The position numbers were made by a program, and so were the translations under genes. Of a stretch of 64,000 nt of DNA, positions 24,415 to 34,665 are shown in pieces. This stretch comes from DASSUW01 sp963803335 (GTDB lineage Bacteria; Actinomycetota; Thermoleophilia; Solirubrobacterales; Solirubrobacteraceae), in contig CAWDME010000011.1 of the NCBI GenBank assembly GCA_963803335.1, forward strand, positions 62,001-126,000, in the 5' to 3' direction. Each line of letters starts with the position of its first letter. Positions within the stretch are counted from its first letter, which is position 1. The notes beneath the pieces were generated by a model. The model was not told the DNA's origin. It did not search any database and was given only the letters and a program-made list of their open reading frames with translations.

Positions 24415-24420
24415 TAGGCT
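24415..24420 (+). promoter_or_regulatory. -10 box of leaderless YceI promoter
   Basis: TAGGCT with exactly 6 bases to the GTG at 24427, in the 23-base gap from the coxG start. No clear -35. Confidence 0.5.
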
Positions 24421-24426
24421 GCGCGC

Positions 24427-24945
24427 GTGATCTATGACCTGGGGCCCGACAACGGGACGCTGGCCGTGCGGACCGGGCGGACGGGCACGGTGGCGAAGGC
24501 GGGTCACGACCTGCTCATCCACGTCACCGACTGGCGCGGCACGCTTGTCGTGGGGGAGGAGCCGAGCGTTGCGCTCGACGCCGACGCTACGTCGTTGAAA
24601 GTGCGCGAGGGCACCGGCGGCATGATGGCGCTCGACGACGGCGACCGGACCAACATCCAGCAGACGATCGACGACGAGGTGCTCAAACGGCAGGACATCT
24701 CGTTCCGCTCGACGCGCGTGGAGGAGACCGCCGGCGGGCTCAGCGTGAGCGGCGACCTGACGCTGCGCGGCGCGACCCGGCCAATCGCGTTCGACCTCGA
24801 GCTGCAGGATGGGCGCGTGCGCGGCACCGCCGTGGTCAAGCAGACGGAGTGGGGCATGAAGCCGTACACGGCCCTGTTCGGCGCGCTCAAGGTGGCGGAC
24901 GACGTGCGCGTCGAGATCGACTGCGCGCTGCCTCAATCGCGGTAG
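24427..24945 (+). CDS. YceI-family protein
   Basis: A 172-residue lipocalin-like YceI protein: VAKAGHDLLIHVTDWRGTL, the V-KQTEWGMKPYTALFGALKVADDVRVEI ending, and SGDLTLRGATRPIAFDL in between. YceI barrels bind polyisoprenoids or amphiphiles such as isoprenoid quinones. It has no signal peptide, unlike many homologues, so it is probably cytosolic. It lies on the opposite strand inside the cox region, between coxG and the rest; a link to quinone handling for CO oxidation is possible but only positional. Confidence 0.85.
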   Translation: MIYDLGPDNGTLAVRTGRTGTVAKAGHDLLIHVTDWRGTLVVGEEPSVALDADATSLKVREGTGGMMALDDGDRTNIQQTIDDEVLKRQDISFRSTRVEETAGGLSVSGDLTLRGATRPIAFDLELQDGRVRGTAVVKQTEWGMKPYTALFGALKVADDVRVEIDCALPQSR

Positions 24946-25394
24946 ACGGTCTGCGCGTCGAGCCCGCCCTCGACGCCGGGCGGCAGCGGGCCGGTGCCGT
25001 GGGCGTACAGGGCGATGTCCTCGATCGTCTTGACCTGTGTCGGGTCGGCGCCGTCGCCGTTGACCCAGGCGCCGTTGCTCCACGTGAGCGTCTGCGGGTC
25101 GGCGTCGAGCGCCATGCCGGCGAGCAGCTGCGCCTTGTCCTTGATCTTGCCGGTCGCGCTGGCGATCGCCGCCGTCGCGCCGTCGGACGGGCTCGTGTTG
25201 AAGCCGTGGCCGTTGCCGAAGCGATCGGTGTCCGCGGGCACGACCTTGACGTCGAGCGAGGGGACACCGAGCTCGCGGGCCACGAGCGCGGCGTAGTCGC
25301 TCTCGCGGCCGTCGGAGTCGGTCGTGAGGCTCAGCACCATCTTGCCCGTCGGGTGCACGCGCAGGAAGACCGCGCGGTACGCCAGATCACTCAT
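24933..25394 (-). CDS. Free-standing CoxL-domain fragment
   Basis: A 153-residue protein similar to residues about 485-628 of the CoxL in this cluster (AVFLRVHPTGKMVLSL..., VPPGVEGGLDAQTVY-type ending) but with no molybdopterin or active-site regions. Where CoxL has TQGQGHETTF, it has TTDSDGRESDY, so the cofactor-contact segment is altered. The reading frame is open and coupled to the upstream gene by an 8-base overlap, arguing that it is expressed. It may be a structural or chaperone-like paralogue, or a relic. It ends convergent with the YceI gene. Confidence 0.75.
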   Translation of the reverse strand: MSDLAYRAVFLRVHPTGKMVLSLTTDSDGRESDYAALVARELGVPSLDVKVVPADTDRFGNGHGFNTSPSDGATAAIASATGKIKDKAQLLAGMALDADPQTLTWSNGAWVNGDGADPTQVKTIEDIALYAHGTGPLPPGVEGGLDAQTVYRD

Positions 25395-25560
25395 CGCTGG
25401 AACTCCTTTCCTCGGCCAGACGCTGCCGCTCCTGGTGGGCGGTCAGCGCGTTGTGCTCCTCCCGGTCGCAGAAGGCCGGCTGTGGCCCGCCGAGCGGATG
25501 CGGCGGGACGGCCGGCCGCTTGCAGCCGGGGTAGATGCACATCTTCGGTTCGTCACTCAT
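25387..25560 (-). CDS. 57-residue Cys/His protein in cox operon
   Basis: A short gene of 57 codons starting MSDEPKMCIYPGCKRPA. Cys8, Cys13 and Cys31 (FCDREEH with His36) form a plausible C-x4-C-x17-C-x4-H metal site, followed by a charged helix (TAHQERQRLAEERSS). It overlaps the VWA gene stop and the CoxL-fragment start by 8 bases each, at identical ATGAGTGA junctions, so it is a genuine operon member. I know no family for it. A role in metal or cofactor handling is a guess. Confidence 0.75.
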   Translation of the reverse strand: MSDEPKMCIYPGCKRPAVPPHPLGGPQPAFCDREEHNALTAHQERQRLAEERSSSDE

Positions 25561-26857
25561 CGGTCACCCATCCGGGCGTCGTGTTGCCGCGGCTCGGGCC
25601 GTGGCCGCTCGGCATCGCGACCGAGCTGCCGGCGACCGGCGTCGCGCTCGCCCACGGCTCGGGCTCGGCGGCGTCCGGCTCCGGCGGCGGCTCCGTCGGC
25701 GCGCCACCGATCGCGTCGACCACCTCGCCGAGCGCGCGGAAGCTGTGGCCGCTGACGAACGCGTCGCAGTACGGCAGCGCGGCGGTCATGCCGCCGGCGC
25801 GTGCCGAGAACCCGCGCGCGCTCACGCGCGGGTTCACCCACACGATCCGGTGGGCGAGCCGCGCCAGCCGCTGCATCTGCGTCGCGACGTGCTCGGGATC
25901 GCCGCGCTCCCAACCGTCGGACAGGATCACGACGACGGCGCCGCGCGCCATGCCGCGGCGGCCGTGGCGGTCGTTGAACGCCTTCAGCGCGTCGCCGATC
26001 CGTGTGCCGCTCGACCAGTCGGGCGCCGCGGCCGCGGCACGCTGGATCGCGCGTTCGGGGCTGCGTGAAGCGAGCGCGCGCGTGAGCCGCGTCAAGCGCG
26101 TGGCGAACACGAACGCCTCGGCGTTCGGCCCGCTGCCCGCGGCACTGGTAAGGAACTGCAGGTAGGCGCGCGCGTACGGCTCCATCGAGCCGGAGATGTC
26201 GCACAGCAACACGAGCCGCCGGCGCTGCACGCGCCGGTGCCGGCGCGCGAGGCGGATCGGGTCGCCACCGGTGCGCAGGCTGCCGCGCAGCGTGCGCCGC
26301 ATGTCGATGCGCTGGCCGTGACGGCCCTTCTCGTAGCGCCGCGTGCGCCGCGACGGCGTGACGATCTGCAGCCGCGCCATCAGCCGGTAGAGCTGCGCGA
26401 GCTCGTGTGGTGCGAGCGCGTCGAAGCTCTTGTTCGCGAGCCGCTCCTCGTCGCTGGCGACCGCGACCGGTACCTCCAGCTCCTCGCCGCTGCCCGCAGC
26501 GTCTCCGGCCGCGGCGCTGAGCCCGCGACGCGTGGCGCGGCTGCCGGACGCACTCGTGGTGTGGGGCGACGTCTCGGGGGACGTGTCGCGCGGCGTGTCG
26601 GGCGGGGTCTCGGCGCCGAACACCTCGCGGAACACGCGCCCGAACGCCGCAACCTGCGTGGGGTCGGTCACGAGCACGGCGCGCGCCGTCCAGTACAGGC
26701 GGCGTCGCGAGACCGGGCGCGTCAGGCCCAGGGCCCGTGCGAAGTCGGCCGTGCGAGCCGGCGTGACGGGCACGCCGGCATCGTGCAGGCGGCGGCTGAA
26801 GGCGCCGACCAGCGGCGGCAGGTCGAGCACGACGGTCTCGACGCCGAAGTCAGTCAA
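25553..26857 (-). CDS. coxE: VWA-domain protein CoxE
   Basis: About 434 residues. The N-terminal half holds a CoxE-type helical domain (VETVVLDLPPLVGAFSRRLHDAGV, RLYWTARAVLVTDP), then an acidic, Thr/Pro-rich linker, and a C-terminal von Willebrand A domain with MIDAS motif DISGSME. CoxE works with the MoxR ATPase CoxD to insert sulfur/copper into the CO dehydrogenase active site in the Afipia system. I start it at TTG 26857, overlapping the moxR stop by 8 bases; a longer in-frame start would only read antisense to moxR. Confidence 0.88.
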   Translation of the reverse strand: MTDFGVETVVLDLPPLVGAFSRRLHDAGVPVTPARTADFARALGLTRPVSRRRLYWTARAVLVTDPTQVAAFGRVFREVFGAETPPDTPRDTSPETSPHTTSASGSRATRRGLSAAAGDAAGSGEELEVPVAVASDEERLANKSFDALAPHELAQLYRLMARLQIVTPSRRTRRYEKGRHGQRIDMRRTLRGSLRTGGDPIRLARRHRRVQRRRLVLLCDISGSMEPYARAYLQFLTSAAGSGPNAEAFVFATRLTRLTRALASRSPERAIQRAAAAAPDWSSGTRIGDALKAFNDRHGRRGMARGAVVVILSDGWERGDPEHVATQMQRLARLAHRIVWVNPRVSARGFSARAGGMTAALPYCDAFVSGHSFRALGEVVDAIGGAPTEPPPEPDAAEPEPWASATPVAGSSVAMPSGHGPSRGNTTPGWVTDE

Positions 26858-27734
26858 CGAGCTGCTCCAGGCCGCCGGCGCGGACCAGCTCCTGGTCCTC
26901 GCCGTACTTGAGCACCGCGCCGAGCGTGCGGTCGATCGCGCCGGCGTCGAGCGTCTCCAGGCCGAGGAGATCAAGCGCCGCCAACCAGTCGATCGCCTCG
27001 GCGATCCCCGGCGGCTTCTGCACGTCGCTGTCGCGCATGCGCGAGACGGCGTTCGCCACCTGGACGGCCAGCGTCGCCGACGCGCCCTTCACGCGCCGGC
27101 GCACGATCTCCACCTCGCGCTGCGGGCTCGGGTAGTCGATCCAGTGGTACAGGCAGCGGCGCTTGACCGCGTCGTGCAGGTCGCGCGTCCGGTTCGAGGT
27201 CAGGACGATCGCTGGCGGGTGCGTCGCCCTGATCGTGCCGATCTCCGGGATCGTCACGCTGGCGTCGGCGAGCAGCTCGAGCAGGAACGCCTCGAAGTCG
27301 TCGTCGGCGCGGTCGATCTCGTCGATCAGCAGCACGGCGGGCCGTGGGCCGGGGTGCTCGAGCGCGCGCAGCAGCGGGCGCCGGATCAGGTAGTCGGGGC
27401 CGAACAGGTCCTCCTCGGTCACCGACGAGCCGCCCGCGTCGGCCAGCCGGATGCTGATCAGCTGGCGCGGATAGTTCCACTCGTACAGCGCCTCGGCCGC
27501 GTCGATCCCCTCGTAGCACTGCAGGCGGATCAGCGGGGTGTCGAGCACCTGCGCCAACGCCTTCGCCGCCTCGGTCTTGCCGACGCCCGCCTCGCCCTCG
27601 AGCAGCAGCGGCTGCGGCAGCCGCAGGCTGAGGAACATCGAGGTGGCCAGCCCTTCGTCGACGAGGTAGTCGACGGCCCCGAGGCGCTGGGCCAGCGTCT
27701 CGATGTCGGGGACGAGGTGGTCGAGCTCGCTCAT
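26850..27734 (-). CDS. coxD: MoxR AAA+ ATPase CoxD
   Basis: A 294-residue AAA+ ATPase of the MoxR/CoxD type: Walker A GEAGVGKTE (47-55), Walker B AVLLIDEIDRAD, sensor LTSNRTRDLHDAVKRRC. CoxD is needed to mature the MoO2-Cu active site. ATG at 27734 overlaps the mocA stop (ATGA). Its VWA partner follows immediately, the usual MoxR-VWA pairing. Confidence 0.92.
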   Translation of the reverse strand: MSELDHLVPDIETLAQRLGAVDYLVDEGLATSMFLSLRLPQPLLLEGEAGVGKTEAAKALAQVLDTPLIRLQCYEGIDAAEALYEWNYPRQLISIRLADAGGSSVTEEDLFGPDYLIRRPLLRALEHPGPRPAVLLIDEIDRADDDFEAFLLELLADASVTIPEIGTIRATHPPAIVLTSNRTRDLHDAVKRRCLYHWIDYPSPQREVEIVRRRVKGASATLAVQVANAVSRMRDSDVQKPPGIAEAIDWLAALDLLGLETLDAGAIDRTLGAVLKYGEDQELVRAGGLEQLVD

Positions 27735-28306
27735 CGCGCCGAGAGGACCGCCGCGTAGTCCTCCTCGGTGTCGACGTCCAGCGGGATCCGGCCGGGCATC
27801 GACACCTCGGTGGGATCGCCGCGGTCCAGCAGCTTCCAGACGCCCTTGTCGCCGTGGAGGTTCGCGAGGTCGCCGAACGTGCTGCGCGCGAACGCGATCG
27901 GATGGCCGCGGCCGTCCTCGTACCGGCACACCGCGAGCGGCGCGTCGCCACGGCCCGCGAGCAGCGCGCGCACCGTCGCGGGCGTCACGCCCGGCTGATC
28001 GCCGAGCATGAGTACCAGCACGTCTCCGCGCACGACCTCGAGCGCCGCCGCGATCGAGGACGAGCAGCCGGATCCGTAGGCGTCGTTGACCACGACCTCC
28101 GTTCCGCTCAGATCGACCGCGTCGCGCACCTCGTCGGCCGCGCCGCCGATCGCCACCACGAGCTGATCGAAGTCGCACTGCCGCGCGGTCTCCACCACGT
28201 GGCCGAGCAGCGTCGTGTCGCCGTAGGAGAGCAGCTGCTTCGGGCGGCCGAGGCGCTGCGAGCCGCCGGCGCCGAGCACGAGCCCGCACACGCGCTCGTC
28301 AGGCAT
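27731..28306 (-). CDS. mocA: MocA-like molybdopterin nucleotidyltransferase, copy 2
   Basis: A 191-residue NTP transferase: LVLGAGGSQRLGRPKQLL (10-26), GSGCSSSI and the metal-binding GDQPG (102-106). MocA forms molybdopterin cytosine dinucleotide, the cofactor form used by CO dehydrogenase. It overlaps the short xdhC gene by 8 bases and moxR by 4. A second copy lies at 34024-34665 with clear similarity, so the operon carries two. Confidence 0.88.
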   Translation of the reverse strand: MPDERVCGLVLGAGGSQRLGRPKQLLSYGDTTLLGHVVETARQCDFDQLVVAIGGAADEVRDAVDLSGTEVVVNDAYGSGCSSSIAAALEVVRGDVLVLMLGDQPGVTPATVRALLAGRGDAPLAVCRYEDGRGHPIAFARSTFGDLANLHGDKGVWKLLDRGDPTEVSMPGRIPLDVDTEEDYAAVLSAR

Positions 28307-28654
28307 GGTGGCAACAGTGGTGCTCGGCCACGGCGACCGGCTCGGCAGCCGCCGTCGGCTCGAGGAACAGCTCGATCCCGCCGCCCGACAGGCACGGATT
28401 GCCGACCGTCACCGCGCCGTCCTCCTCGATCGTGGCGAACACGTCGGGCAGGATGCGCAGCAGCAGCGGCTCGCCGCTGCGCAGCGCCTCGAGCGCGTAT
28501 GCCCGCACGTTCTCCTCCGTGCAGACGCCGCCGACGAAGCCCTCGAGCGTGCCGTCGCGGCGGACGATCGCGCGGTCGCCGGGCCGCACGCTCGTCGGCC
28601 GCTGCGCGCGCACGACCGTCGCGGTGACGTACGCCTCGGTCGCCACTGCCGTCG

Positions 28655-28658
<4 letters not shown>
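28299..28658 (-). CDS. Short XdhC/CoxI-domain protein
   Basis: A 119-residue protein with only the N-terminal XdhC/CoxI domain (AYVTATVVRAQRPTSVRPGDRA, GFVGGVCTEENVR, GNPCLSGGGIELF). The Rossmann domain found in the copy at 34658-35431 is missing. XdhC proteins protect and sulfurate the molybdenum cofactor before insertion. The C-terminus ends VAEHHCCHHA, a strong metal-binding tail. ATGA overlap with the coxL stop and an 8-base overlap with mocA. Confidence 0.85.
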
Positions 28659-31007
<2,349 letters not shown>

Positions 31008-31018
<11 letters not shown>

Positions 31019-31490
31019 GTCCGACCTCCTGCCGCTCTTGCTCGGCGGCCCAGTGCACGGCGGCGACGATGTTCTTGTAGCCCGTACAGCGGCAGATCGC
31101 ACCCGAGATCGCGGTGCGTATCTCGTGGTCGGTCGGGTTCGGGTTCTCGTCCAGCAGCGCACGGGTGGTCATCAGCATCCCCGGCGTGCAGAACCCGCAC
31201 TGGAGCGCGTGCAGCTCGTGGAAGCCCTGCTGGATCGGGTCGAGCTCCCCGTTGCGCTCGAGTGACTCGACGGTGCGGATGTCGTGGCCGTCGCACATCA
31301 CGGCGAGCGTCGTGCACGACTTGACGGGCTTGCCGTCCATCAGCACGACGCAGGCGCCGCAGTTGGACGTGTCGCAGCCCCAGTGCGTGCCGGTGAGGTC
31401 GAGCGTCTCGCGGATGAAGTGCACGAGCAGCAGGCGCGGCTCGATGTCGCGCGTGACCTGCTCCCCGTTGACGGTCATCGTGACTTCCAT
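31008..31490 (-). CDS. coxS: CO dehydrogenase small iron-sulfur subunit
   Basis: A 160-residue two-[2Fe-2S] protein. The plant-type cluster ligands are Cys39, 44, 47 and 59 (GCDTSNCGAC) and the second cluster Cys98, 101, 133 and 135 (QCGFC, CRC). It relays electrons from the Mo-Cu site to FAD. It ends HGH, a short His tail. Four bases separate it from coxM; it overlaps coxL. Confidence 0.95.
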
Positions 31491-31493
31491 GCC

Positions 31494-32369
31494 TCAGACC
31501 TCCTCGTTGAGTGCGCGTGCGGTCGCGCGGCGGAGTGCTCGGCCGGTGAGCACGCCGGCGAGGTGGCGCTTGTAGTCGACCGGTCCGCGGCCGTCGGCCA
31601 TGGGAGAACAGTCTGCCGAAGCGATCTCGGCGGCTTCCGTGAACAGCTCGTACGACGGGGCGTTGCCGCGCAGCAGCTCCTCGGCGCGGGTGAGGTGGAT
31701 CGTCGTCAGGCCGACGGCGCTGAGCGCGATGCCGACGTCGGCGAACGTGCCGCCGTCCATCCACACGCACACCGAGGCGGCGGCGATCGCCCAGTCGCCC
31801 GCGCGGCGCTCGACCTTCTCGTGCGCGCTGCCCGCGCCCGGCTGCACCTTCAGGCGGACCTCGGTGAGGATCTCGCCGGCGCCGACCGCGGTCATGTACG
31901 GGCCGACGTGGAAGTCCGCCATCGACACCACGCGCTCGCCGTCGGCGCCGCGGATGACCACGTCCGCCTTGGCCGCGGCGCACACGGCGCTCAGGTCCTC
32001 GGCCGCGTCGGCCTGGCACAGCGAGCCGCCGATCGTGCCGCGGTTGCGGACGACCGGGTCCGCGATCACGGTCTCCGCGTCGCGGAACACCGGGTAGCGC
32101 TCGAACAGCAGGTCGGACTTGAGCAGGTCGACGTGCCGGGTCAGCGCCCCGATCCGGATCTCGCCCTCGCGCTCCTCGATGTACTCGAGGTCGGGGATCT
32201 CGTTGATGTCGACCAGGTGCTCGGGGTTCGCCAGGCGCAGCTTCATCATCGGCAGCAGGCTGTGCCCGCCGGCGATGACGCGCGCCTCCGACCCCAGCCG
32301 CTGGAGCGCGGCGATCGCGCCGTCGAGACTCGTCGCGCGCTCGTAGCCGAACGGGGCGGGTGTCTGCAT
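31494..32369 (-). CDS. coxM: CO dehydrogenase FAD subunit
   Basis: A 291-residue FAD-binding subunit: AGGHS (33-37) and TIGGS (112-116) are the two CoxM flavin motifs; the following CQADAAEDL replaces the more common xxADPA. It passes electrons from CoxS to the quinone pool. TGATG couples its start to the membrane protein gene upstream, so that protein set is tied to the catalytic subunits. Confidence 0.94.
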   Translation of the reverse strand: MQTPAPFGYERATSLDGAIAALQRLGSEARVIAGGHSLLPMMKLRLANPEHLVDINEIPDLEYIEEREGEIRIGALTRHVDLLKSDLLFERYPVFRDAETVIADPVVRNRGTIGGSLCQADAAEDLSAVCAAAKADVVIRGADGERVVSMADFHVGPYMTAVGAGEILTEVRLKVQPGAGSAHEKVERRAGDWAIAAASVCVWMDGGTFADVGIALSAVGLTTIHLTRAEELLRGNAPSYELFTEAAEIASADCSPMADGRGPVDYKRHLAGVLTGRALRRATARALNEEV

Positions 32370-32971
32370 CAGGCGCTCCTCATCCGCTTGCGCGGCTTGC
32401 CGATGTCCTCGCGCGGCTCGTACTGCTCCGGCGCGTCGGTCCCGATGACGGGCGAGCGGTCCAGGCGCTCGGGCCGCGACTGGCGCGTCTCGGGATACAA
32501 CAGCCGGGCGTTGAGGCTGCCGTACTCGACGGCGCGCAGCACCGGGCCGGCGGGGTTGCCCATCGCGATCGGCGCCTCGCGGCCGAGGCGCGCGAGCGTC
32601 AGCGTGCCCTTGGTGTAGACCTCGCCGATCCGCGGCGGCGTGACCTCGCTGCTCTGCGGGAAGTCGCGCAGCCCGGCCGCGGCAGCGCCCGGGTAGAGCC
32701 CGTCGACGAGGCCCATCGCGTCCTCCATGCCGGCCTTCTTGACGAGCAGGCCCTCGAGCGCGCTCACGGCGGCGTCGAGGTTCGCGTTGATGTCGTTCAC
32801 GACCGGCTCGACCGGCTCGGTCTTGGCGAGGATCTCGCCGACGTTCCCGATCACCGTGTCAAGCCCGTTCGTGATCGCACGCAGCTGCACGATCGTCGAT
32901 ACGAGGTAGTAGACGAGCGCCAGGACGATCAGGACAACCGTGACGATGAGTACCACTCCTGCTGCAGGCAT
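32369..32971 (-). CDS. Cox-operon membrane protein E (200 residues)
   Basis: The fifth and longest of five adjacent single-pass proteins. Residues 5-27 form one membrane helix; a coiled region follows (ITNGLDTVIGNVGEILAKTEPVEPVVNDINANLDAAV), then a basic, Pro/Arg-rich tail of 100 residues with no known motif. Its stop overlaps the coxM start, so the two are translated together. I know no family name. A role in holding CO dehydrogenase at the membrane is inference. Confidence 0.75.
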   Translation of the reverse strand: MPAAGVVLIVTVVLIVLALVYYLVSTIVQLRAITNGLDTVIGNVGEILAKTEPVEPVVNDINANLDAAVSALEGLLVKKAGMEDAMGLVDGLYPGAAAAGLRDFPQSSEVTPPRIGEVYTKGTLTLARLGREAPIAMGNPAGPVLRAVEYGSLNARLLYPETRQSRPERLDRSPVIGTDAPEQYEPREDIGKPRKRMRSA

Positions 32972-32983
32972 CCGCTCCTCCTC

Positions 32984-33241
32984 TCAGGCGTCGTCGATGA
33001 TTACGTCGAGTGAGCCGCCATAGTTCGCGACTCCGGCGACCGTCTGTCTTACCTGGTCCTGCGTGGTGAGCAGGAGCGGCACGGCGTCGAGGTCCTTGGA
33101 GCCGGCGGCGGTGACGTCGGCGATCTTGTTGACGCTCGGGACGATGCTCTTGGCGGCGCTGAGCACGCCGTTGAGCAGGTAGAGCACGATCGGCACGACG
33201 ACGAGCAGCAGGACGAGGTCGCCGATCCACCAGAGGGTCAT
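32984..33241 (-). CDS. Cox-operon membrane protein D (85 residues)
   Basis: One N-terminal helix (about 5-25, IGDLVLLLVVVPIVLYLLN) and a 60-residue tail with IVPSVNKIADVTAAGSKDLD and a C-terminal VANYGGSLDVIIDDA. It is followed by a 12-base gap to protein E and coupled to protein C by ATGA. No family recognised. Confidence 0.72.
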   Translation of the reverse strand: MTLWWIGDLVLLLVVVPIVLYLLNGVLSAAKSIVPSVNKIADVTAAGSKDLDAVPLLLTTQDQVRQTVAGVANYGGSLDVIIDDA

Positions 33242-33516
33242 TGCGGCCTCCTTTCTGCTACGACGGCCGCCTTGCGGCCGATGCCGGGCAGCGCGCCCAG
33301 GATGACGTCGAACTGCGCGTTGATTGCCTTGACGGCGGGCTCGAGCGGCCGCAGGTGCTCGGCCTCGACGCTCTCGAGCGCGTCACCGAGCGTGGCGAGC
33401 CCGGTCGAGATCCGCTCGAGGCCCCGGCGGACGATGATCAGCGCCACGGCGAGGACGGCGATCACGACGATCGCCAGCAGCACGCTCAGCAGGACCAGTG
33501 TGTCGTTGGTGCTCAT
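33238..33516 (-). CDS. Cox-operon membrane protein C (92 residues)
   Basis: One helix (about 7-28) then an amphipathic coil RRGLERISTGLATLGDALES, LRPLEPAVKAINAQFDVIL and a basic end. The tail spacing of Ile/Leu and the central Pro resemble proteins B and E, suggesting common origin. ATGA overlaps on both sides. No family recognised. Confidence 0.72.
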   Translation of the reverse strand: MSTNDTLVLLSVLLAIVVIAVLAVALIIVRRGLERISTGLATLGDALESVEAEHLRPLEPAVKAINAQFDVILGALPGIGRKAAVVAERRPQ

Positions 33517-33788
33517 GACGCTTCCCCGAACCCGTCGGTGAGTGCGTTCATGTAGCCGTCCTGCACGACGGCCTCGTCCACGATCAGGCCGAGCACCGGG
33601 GCGGTCGCCTCGAGCTGGGGGATGAACGCGGTGTTGCCGGCGACCTTGCCGGCGATCTCCAGCAGGCCGTTGACCGACTTCTCGATGCTGCCGACCGAGC
33701 GGATGAGCATCAGCAGCAGCGCGGCGACGATCAGCGCGGCGACGAGGCCGATGATCAGCGCCACGGTCCAGTAGTCGTGAGCGCTCAT
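33513..33788 (-). CDS. Cox-operon membrane protein B (91 residues)
   Basis: One helix (about 7-29) then SVGSIEKSVNGLLEIAGKVAG and FIPQLEATAPVLGLIVDEAV. A single strongly hydrophobic segment and an acidic tail. ATGA overlaps with A and C. No family recognised. Confidence 0.72.
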   Translation of the reverse strand: MSAHDYWTVALIIGLVAALIVAALLLMLIRSVGSIEKSVNGLLEIAGKVAGNTAFIPQLEATAPVLGLIVDEAVVQDGYMNALTDGFGEAS

Positions 33789-34048
33789 CTGCCCACCGCC
33801 ACCTTCCGCAGGGCGCGGGCGGAGTGCAGGATGCGAACGCCCGAGTCGTTGATCTGCTCGATGCCCGCGAGCGAGTCCGTCTGCTTGCGCAGCACGTCGA
33901 CCGCGCCCACCGCGGTGTCCGCCTGCTTCGCGATGCGGGCCGCCAGTCGGACGATCGTGATGACGATCACTGCCGCGACCAAGATCACGACGACGCCGAG
34001 GGCGATGCCCACTTGCCAACCCGTCAACCTCGTAACCCCCTTCTCCAT
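33785..34048 (-). CDS. Cox-operon membrane protein A (87 residues)
   Basis: One helix (about 13-35, VGIALGVVVILVAAVIVITIV) followed by a helical tail AKQADTAVGAVDVLRKQTDS and a basic end. It overlaps the mocA gene by 25 bases and protein B by 4. First of the five-member block between the cofactor genes and coxM. No family recognised. Confidence 0.72.
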   Translation of the reverse strand: MEKGVTRLTGWQVGIALGVVVILVAAVIVITIVRLAARIAKQADTAVGAVDVLRKQTDSLAGIEQINDSGVRILHSARALRKVAVGR

Positions 34049-34665
34049 CCTCTGATCGAAACCGCCCGGCCGACCGCGCGCGACGATAGCTCCGGGCTCG
34101 AATCGTGTCCAGCCGCCGCGATGACCGCCTCGTAGTCCGCCCAGCTGTCGACGTCGGGCGGCACACAGCCCGCGACCGGGATCTCGCTGACCGCCGCCGC
34201 ATGGCGGCCAAGGAGCCGCCAGATCGCCTTCTCGCCGGGCAGCGAGCGCAGCTCGTCGAACATCTCGCGGGCGAACGCGAGCGGATACCCGCGGGCGTCG
34301 TCGTAGCGGCAGACCGCGATCGGCGCGTCGCTGCCGGCGGCGAGCAGCACGCGCACCGTGCCGGGCACGACGCCGGGCTGGTCCCCGAGCAGCAGCACGA
34401 GCTCGGTCGCCGCCGGGTCGAGCGCCGCCAGCGCGGCGCCGAGGTTCGGGACCACCTCGGCGCCGGACAGGTCCACGCGCGCGCGGACCTTCTCGACCTT
34501 GGCGCCGACGGTGACGAGCAGCTGGTCGAACTCGCAGGCCCGCGCGGTGGCGAGCGTGTGGTCGAGCAGCGTGGCGCCGTTGTAGGGCAGCAGCGGCTTG
34601 GGCCGTCCGAGCGTGCGTGACCCACCCGCCGCCAGGACGAGTCCGGCCACGAACGGCTCATTCAT
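34024..34665 (-). CDS. mocA: MocA-like molybdopterin nucleotidyltransferase, copy 1
   Basis: A 213-residue NTP transferase: LVLAAGGSRTLGRPKPLL, FDQLLVTVGAKVEK and GDQPG are present. It is a paralogue of the copy at 27731-28306, with a slightly longer C-terminus. It would make molybdopterin cytosine dinucleotide for CoxL. Start ATG at 34665 overlaps the xdhC stop by 8 bases. Having one copy at each end of the cox genes suggests duplication of an xdhC-mocA pair. Confidence 0.87.
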   Translation of the reverse strand: MNEPFVAGLVLAAGGSRTLGRPKPLLPYNGATLLDHTLATARACEFDQLLVTVGAKVEKVRARVDLSGAEVVPNLGAALAALDPAATELVLLLGDQPGVVPGTVRVLLAAGSDAPIAVCRYDDARGYPLAFAREMFDELRSLPGEKAIWRLLGRHAAAVSEIPVAGCVPPDVDSWADYEAVIAAAGHDSSPELSSRAVGRAVSIRGWRRGLRG

